Positions 60,665-64,000 of a DNA stretch of 64,000 nucleotides are shown one piece after another. Location: the NCBI RefSeq assembly GCF_001625215.2, contig NC_030386.2, forward strand, positions 19,376,545-19,440,544, given 5' to 3'. The notes beneath the pieces were generated by a model. It was not told where the DNA came from. It saw only the letters and a list, made by a program, of their open reading frames with translations, and ran no database searches. Source of the stretch: Daucus carota subsp. sativus (taxonomy: Eukaryota; Streptophyta; Magnoliopsida; Apiales; Apiaceae). Position 1 is the first letter of the stretch, and the number at the start of each line of letters is the position of its first letter. A program made the translations under genes and the position numbers.

Positions 60665-61372
60665 ATGGACTACATGTGGCTTCCTCCAGACCCGAACACC
60701 CTTAAGATCAATGTGCACTGCATCACCACTGCTGAGCCCCTTCCTAATGGCAATAGTAATAGTGTGGGGGTTATTGTGAGGGATCCAACTGGGAAAGAAA
60801 TCTGGAGCGCCGCGGGGCCAATGCCAGGGAAATCTAAACTTCATGCTACTCTCTGGGGCATCTATCATGGTGCTCTGCAGTGTCATCAGTTGGAAGAGTG
60901 GAAAACCCACATTGAAACAGACCACTGGGGAGCCTTTGAGGCCATTCGTTTTCAAGAGGAGATGCCTCCGCAGGAGAATGTGCAGGAAGTCCTTCGCCTC
61001 TTTAATACTCTACACTCCAACAACTTCAAGATTGGAACCACTGTTCGAGAAATTACTCGTATTCCAATAGTGCAGAATGGAACAGCGGCGTACCTTGCCC
61101 GCTATGGTTTGGATAATATGAGTCTCTTTGCAGAAACTCCAGGTTCTTTTGGAGATAAACAGTTCATGTTGGCCAGAGATATGGGCCTTTTGTTTGATGC
61201 TCACCCTCCTGCCAACTTTGGGATGGGAGAGATAATCGATGGTGACCTGCTTCAAGTGGAGACTAATGATCTCAACAATGACTCATCCAATGCAGATCAT
61301 GAGGCTAGTGCTCCCCTCATGTGGCGACTCCTGTCCCTTCCAGCTCGAATGTGGAAGGCCTTGGTCAAGTGA
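60665..61372 (+). CDS. LINE third ORF with degenerate RNase H-like domain
   Basis: 235 residues from the first ATG; the frame extends a little upstream to a TTG at 60638. The first ~150 residues follow the order of a plant RVT_3/RNase H domain: 'LKINVHCIT', 'GVIVRDPTGKEIWSAAGPM', 'KLHATLWGIYHGAL', 'HIETDHWGAF' and 'QNGTAAYLAR'. Of the four catalytic acids only D86 remains; H18, T62 and A142 replace the others. The last ~85 residues match nothing I know and end with an amphipathic stretch 'LMWRLLSLPARMWKAL'. It lies 199 bases after ORF2 and before the LINE 3' end. Plant L1 elements usually have two ORFs. It could be a duplicated and repurposed RNase H or a captured host gene. Function unknown. 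Confidence 0.75.
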   Translation: MDYMWLPPDPNTLKINVHCITTAEPLPNGNSNSVGVIVRDPTGKEIWSAAGPMPGKSKLHATLWGIYHGALQCHQLEEWKTHIETDHWGAFEAIRFQEEMPPQENVQEVLRLFNTLHSNNFKIGTTVREITRIPIVQNGTAAYLARYGLDNMSLFAETPGSFGDKQFMLARDMGLLFDAHPPANFGMGEIIDGDLLQVETNDLNNDSSNADHEASAPLMWRLLSLPARMWKALVK

Positions 61373-61584
61373 AGAGCTCTACTTATCGATGAATGTAGTG
61401 GCTGAATATATAAGCCTACTCCTTTTAAATTATGTATTGCTTCCTTGAGTAGTCTGCTAGGGTGTGCTTTTCTTTTATCAGGGCTTAAGTAGAAGTGTAG
61501 AACCTGAATCTCAAAGCGGTTGTATGGCGGTTAGCCTATGTTTTATTAATTCCATCTGGGTTTATCAAAAAAAAAAAAAAAAAG

Positions 61585-62489
61585 TTTCGGATATATTAGA
61601 AGCAGGTTTCAGAATCTGGTTTTGTTTCAAATTATTTATGGAATATAGTAGCTTGCAAGTTTTAATTTGATTTTGTTTCAGATTATTTAATTATGGGAAA
61701 GAGTAGCACACAAATTTCTCTGCACCTATAAATATCCCTATAGATTGTGGGGTTTTGGATCATCTAAACACAACCTCCTCTCTCTCAATACAACAACCCT
61801 AACTCTCTCTGGTGATAGTTCTCTTGCTCGATTTCTAACTCGATGGTGTCGTTCTTCTATAACGATAAGTGAAAGCTGTTTATACAGTATTAAAAAAATA
61901 AAGGTTGTTACAAGCGAAGGTAGTTATAGACCGCTATATTGGAGTCGATAAATCCAAACACGGGAAAAAAATATAGTCTTGACATGATATTGATGGATGA
62001 TATCAATAAATTAACTGTTAGTGATATATGTTTTTTGGTTATTATTTTATAATATTTGTTTTGTTCTTCGGACATGTTTGTTGTTGTTAATTTTTATATG
62101 ATTTACTTTGTATACAGGAAAAAAAATTATTCACGCATTATCTGTTTGCTCCGTTCAAGCAACTTTTAAGTGAAAACTGTTTATACAGTATTAAAATATA
62201 TAGGTTAATACAAATAAGAGTAGTTATAGACCGCTATCTCACGGATTTAAGTTAGATGTTTTTGTGCACAATCAATCAAAAAAAATTGGTGTAAGATCAC
62301 AATGTAAGAACATGATTACTTAAAAAAAACACAAATAAAATTAAGATTCGTCGTGATTAAATTGTTAATTACGTGTATAAATTTATTTTCATTAATTTTG
62401 AAATATTAATATATTTTTTATTGACAACCACAAAATTATTTTATTCTATAAATATTAATATTGAATCATTAATATAATTTTTATAGACC
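61585..62489. other. Helitron sequence right of the LINE
   Basis: About 900 non-coding bases. A TATA-box-like CTATAAATATCC at 61727-61738 is followed about 40 bases later by pyrimidine-rich leader-like sequence (CCTCCTCTCTCTC), so a captured promoter or LTR fragment is possible. Two ~70-base direct repeats (61868-61938 and 62171-62240) share 'CTGTTTATACAGTATTAAAA' and 'GTAGTTATAGACCGCTAT'. Confidence 0.45.
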
Positions 62490-62806
62490 GCCGCAACGCG
62501 CGGCTTCTCAACTAGTTTTCTCTTAAAATATTAGAAAATTTGTCTGAAAGTTTCTAAGACTCCACATAACCTCTCGTATCCTCTCAGGAATCATTAACAT
62601 TATGATAAAATTATAATTATAATTGGATAAATATATTCAATTTCATAGATTTTATTTTTAATTGTTTATAATTATATCTCTTTTTTTTAAGATTCATATT
62701 TGTTAACTATTTAGAATTTCACAAATTTTTGCTATTATATTTTTGTTAAGATTTCCATTTCTTAACTACTTAGAATTATATCTCTTTTATGATTACTGTT
62801 TTTAAC

Positions 62807-62934
62807 TAATTTATCAATTTTTTCTCAAAAAATTAAAAAAATTAAACGAAAGATTTTTAGAGGCGCCACCTAATTTATCAATTTTTTCTCAAAAAATTGA
62901 AAAAAATAAACGAAAAATTTTTAGAGGCGCCACC
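62807..62934. repeat. 64-bp tandem duplication ending GAGGCGCCACC
   Basis: Two 64-bp units (62807-62870 and 62871-62934) begin TAATTTATCAATTTTTTCTC and end AGAGGCGCCACC. The terminal motif is the reverse complement of GGTGGCGCCTCT at 54812-54823, just inside the 5' end of the plus-strand Helitron, so these are subterminal Helitron sequences in the opposite orientation. Confidence 0.85.
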
Positions 62935-62935
62935 T

Positions 62936-63082
62936 AAGCGCATTCTCCAGTGGAATCTTGAAAACTACTGTGTGGTCTGTTCTGACAAACGATTAATGGG
63001 AGTTTTAGATGAAGTGAAGAAGATGATATGCCACCAAATTCCATGTTTTGCTTCTCTCCGCAATCCTGTAGTTCAAGAATGA
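62936..63082 (+). pseudogene. Possible captured gene fragment
   Basis: A GC-richer island inside AT-rich Helitron sequence. It reads on the plus strand as an open frame with 'RILQWNLENYCVVC' and 'GVLDEVKKMICHQIPCFA' and ends at a TGA. It is absent from copy 1 of the host Helitron. I do not recognise the family; capture is inferred from composition and position. Confidence 0.35.
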
Positions 63083-64000
63083 GATGCGGGAGTTTTAAAT
63101 TTATATAAATCGGATAAGGCCGACTATAAAATCTTTTTCTAACTAAATATGAAGAGTAATTCAGGTAATTTTAAATTATTTTAAAAAAAATTAGAGAACT
63201 CATTTTTAAAATAGAATCATGAAATAATTAAGATTTTGCAGCAGAATTCTAAATTTTAATAATTTCTATATTAATATGCAATTAAAAATTAAAAATTATT
63301 ACTTTTATGATTTCTAAATAAGAAAAAGAATTGTATTATTTTTATAATCCTTTTCTAGATTCTAGGGTATTACCTTTAGAATCCAATAAGAAAAGAATTG
63401 TGTTATCTTTAGAATTCTTAAACCTCATTTTTTGAAATTAGAAGACTGTTATCTTTAGAATTCTTAAACCTGATATTTTGAATTATCTAATTTATTATTT
63501 GTGTCTACTATTTAGATTTTTAAACACAATTGTAATTACGGACGTAGTATTAGATTATTTTTCTATATATCTTATCGAAAATAAAATTTTATAATATAAA
63601 ATTCAACTACATATTCTATATATCTTATCGAAAATAAGAATTGTACAGATTATCTTACAAATCTTAAATATAAATTGTATTTTATTTATTATTGTTAGTT
63701 TGAATAAATATAATCCTATTTTTTTTAGAATTACTAAATAAGAAAAGAATTGTAATATCTTTAGAATTCAATAAGAAATACTAAATAAGAAAAGAATTGT
63801 ATCATCTTTAGAATTCAATACGAAATACTAAATTAGAAAAAAATTGTATCATCTTTAGAATCCAATATGAAAAGAATTGTATTACTTTTAGAATTCTTGA
63901 ACATGATTTTTTGAATTGTAATTATAGTTTTTATCTGAAATTTAAGAAAAATCAGAAGACTGAATCGAGTGATTCTGGAGACGCCCGCATCCTCCTTTAT

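Larger units (their letters stand above)
54860..61584 (+). mobile_element. LINE (L1-type, RNase H-bearing) with three ORFs and poly-A
   Basis: A 6.7-kb non-LTR retrotransposon: a ~80-100 base 5' leader (left end not sharply defined), ORF1 54941-56260, ORF2 56296-60465, a third ORF 60665-61372, a ~190 base 3' UTR and an 18-base A-tail at 61567-61584. ORF1 and ORF2 have no stops or frameshifts, which points to a young copy. No target-site duplication could be found around it, so the left edge is approximate. Confidence 0.88.
54777..62515 (+). mobile_element. Helitron containing a LINE, inserted in copy 2
   Basis: The 5' end is TCAATATACTTATATAAAGG, preceded by A (54776). The 3' end has a GCCGC/GCGGC stem (62490-62494 with 62500-62504), then TTCTCAACTAG ending at 62515, followed by T. 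Joining the flanks gives 'CTACTTTACCTA' + 'TTTTCTC', which matches the uninterrupted 'CTACCTTACCTATTTTCTC' at 52961-52979 in copy 1. So the boundaries are supported by an empty site within the window. Without the LINE the element is about 1 kb and non-coding. Confidence 0.86.
54057..64000 (-). mobile_element. Non-autonomous Helitron, minus orientation, copy 2 (interrupted; reaches window edge)
   Basis: This copy starts directly after copy 1 with CGCGGCGGCGTTATAAATTT, matching copy 1 from its hairpin inwards (51795 on), but it lacks the outermost ~20 bases including CTAG. It is split at 54776/62516 by another Helitron. Its far end at the window edge ('GAGACGCCCGCATCCTCCTT') matches the far end of copy 1 near 54035. 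The two parts sum to about 2.2 kb, against 2.28 kb for copy 1. It contains a 64-bp tandem duplication and a possible captured fragment that copy 1 lacks. Confidence 0.68.

Noticed and set aside
61585-61605. LINE target-site duplication
   Set aside because: The bases after the A-tail (GTTTCGGATATATT) have only a weak partial resemblance to sequence near 54870 (TTTTGGATG), not enough to call a duplication.
1-64000. tRNA, rRNA or microRNA genes
   Set aside because: No cloverleaf with a recognisable A and B box, no rRNA sequence and no convincing short precursor hairpin apart from MITEs was seen by eye; a covariance-model scan would be needed to exclude them.

Overview
This window is nuclear DNA from a flowering plant, most likely a eudicot. 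The genes have many GT-AG introns, AT-rich non-coding DNA and plant-specific families (HASTY exportin, vacuolar NHX antiporter, VAP27, plant SUN proteins, a PPR protein of the GRP23 type). I cannot name the species from sequence alone; an asterid such as an Apiaceae is a guess.

The left two thirds (1-37 kb) is ordinary gene space. On the minus strand come a GRP23-like PPR gene that runs off the left edge and then two short SUN-domain genes with a decayed third copy between them. A nuclear fragment of plastid psaC follows. HASTY (22 coding exons, 1204 codons) and an NHX1-type Na+,K+/H+ antiporter (14 coding exons, 524 codons) lie on the plus strand. A VAP27-like gene and a CAND2/CAND8-type seven-TM gene lie on the minus strand. 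Small DNA transposons sit between and inside these genes: a Stowaway, several MITE-like elements and a MULE-like element in a HASTY intron that has a perfect 10-bp target duplication.

The right third (38-64 kb) is almost entirely nested mobile DNA. A 13.6-kb Helitron (38028-51645) has both termini and carries a broken Rep/PIF1 helicase, an apparently intact RPA1-like gene and an antisense F-box-like ORF. Next to it are two head-to-tail copies of a roughly 2.2-2.3 kb minus-oriented Helitron; the second copy is interrupted and reaches the right edge. A plus-oriented Helitron (54777-62515) interrupts that second copy, and the uninterrupted sequence is still present in the first copy. Inside that Helitron lies a LINE with intact ORF1 and ORF2 and, unusually, a third open ORF with a catalytically degenerate RNase H-like domain.

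The cellular genes act in separate pathways (small-RNA export, vacuolar ion exchange, ER contact sites, nuclear envelope, organelle RNA) and show no functional clustering. The unit with most internal logic is the mobile nest: a helicase and a ssDNA-binding protein for rolling-circle transposition, and an endonuclease, reverse transcriptase and RNase H for target-primed retrotransposition.
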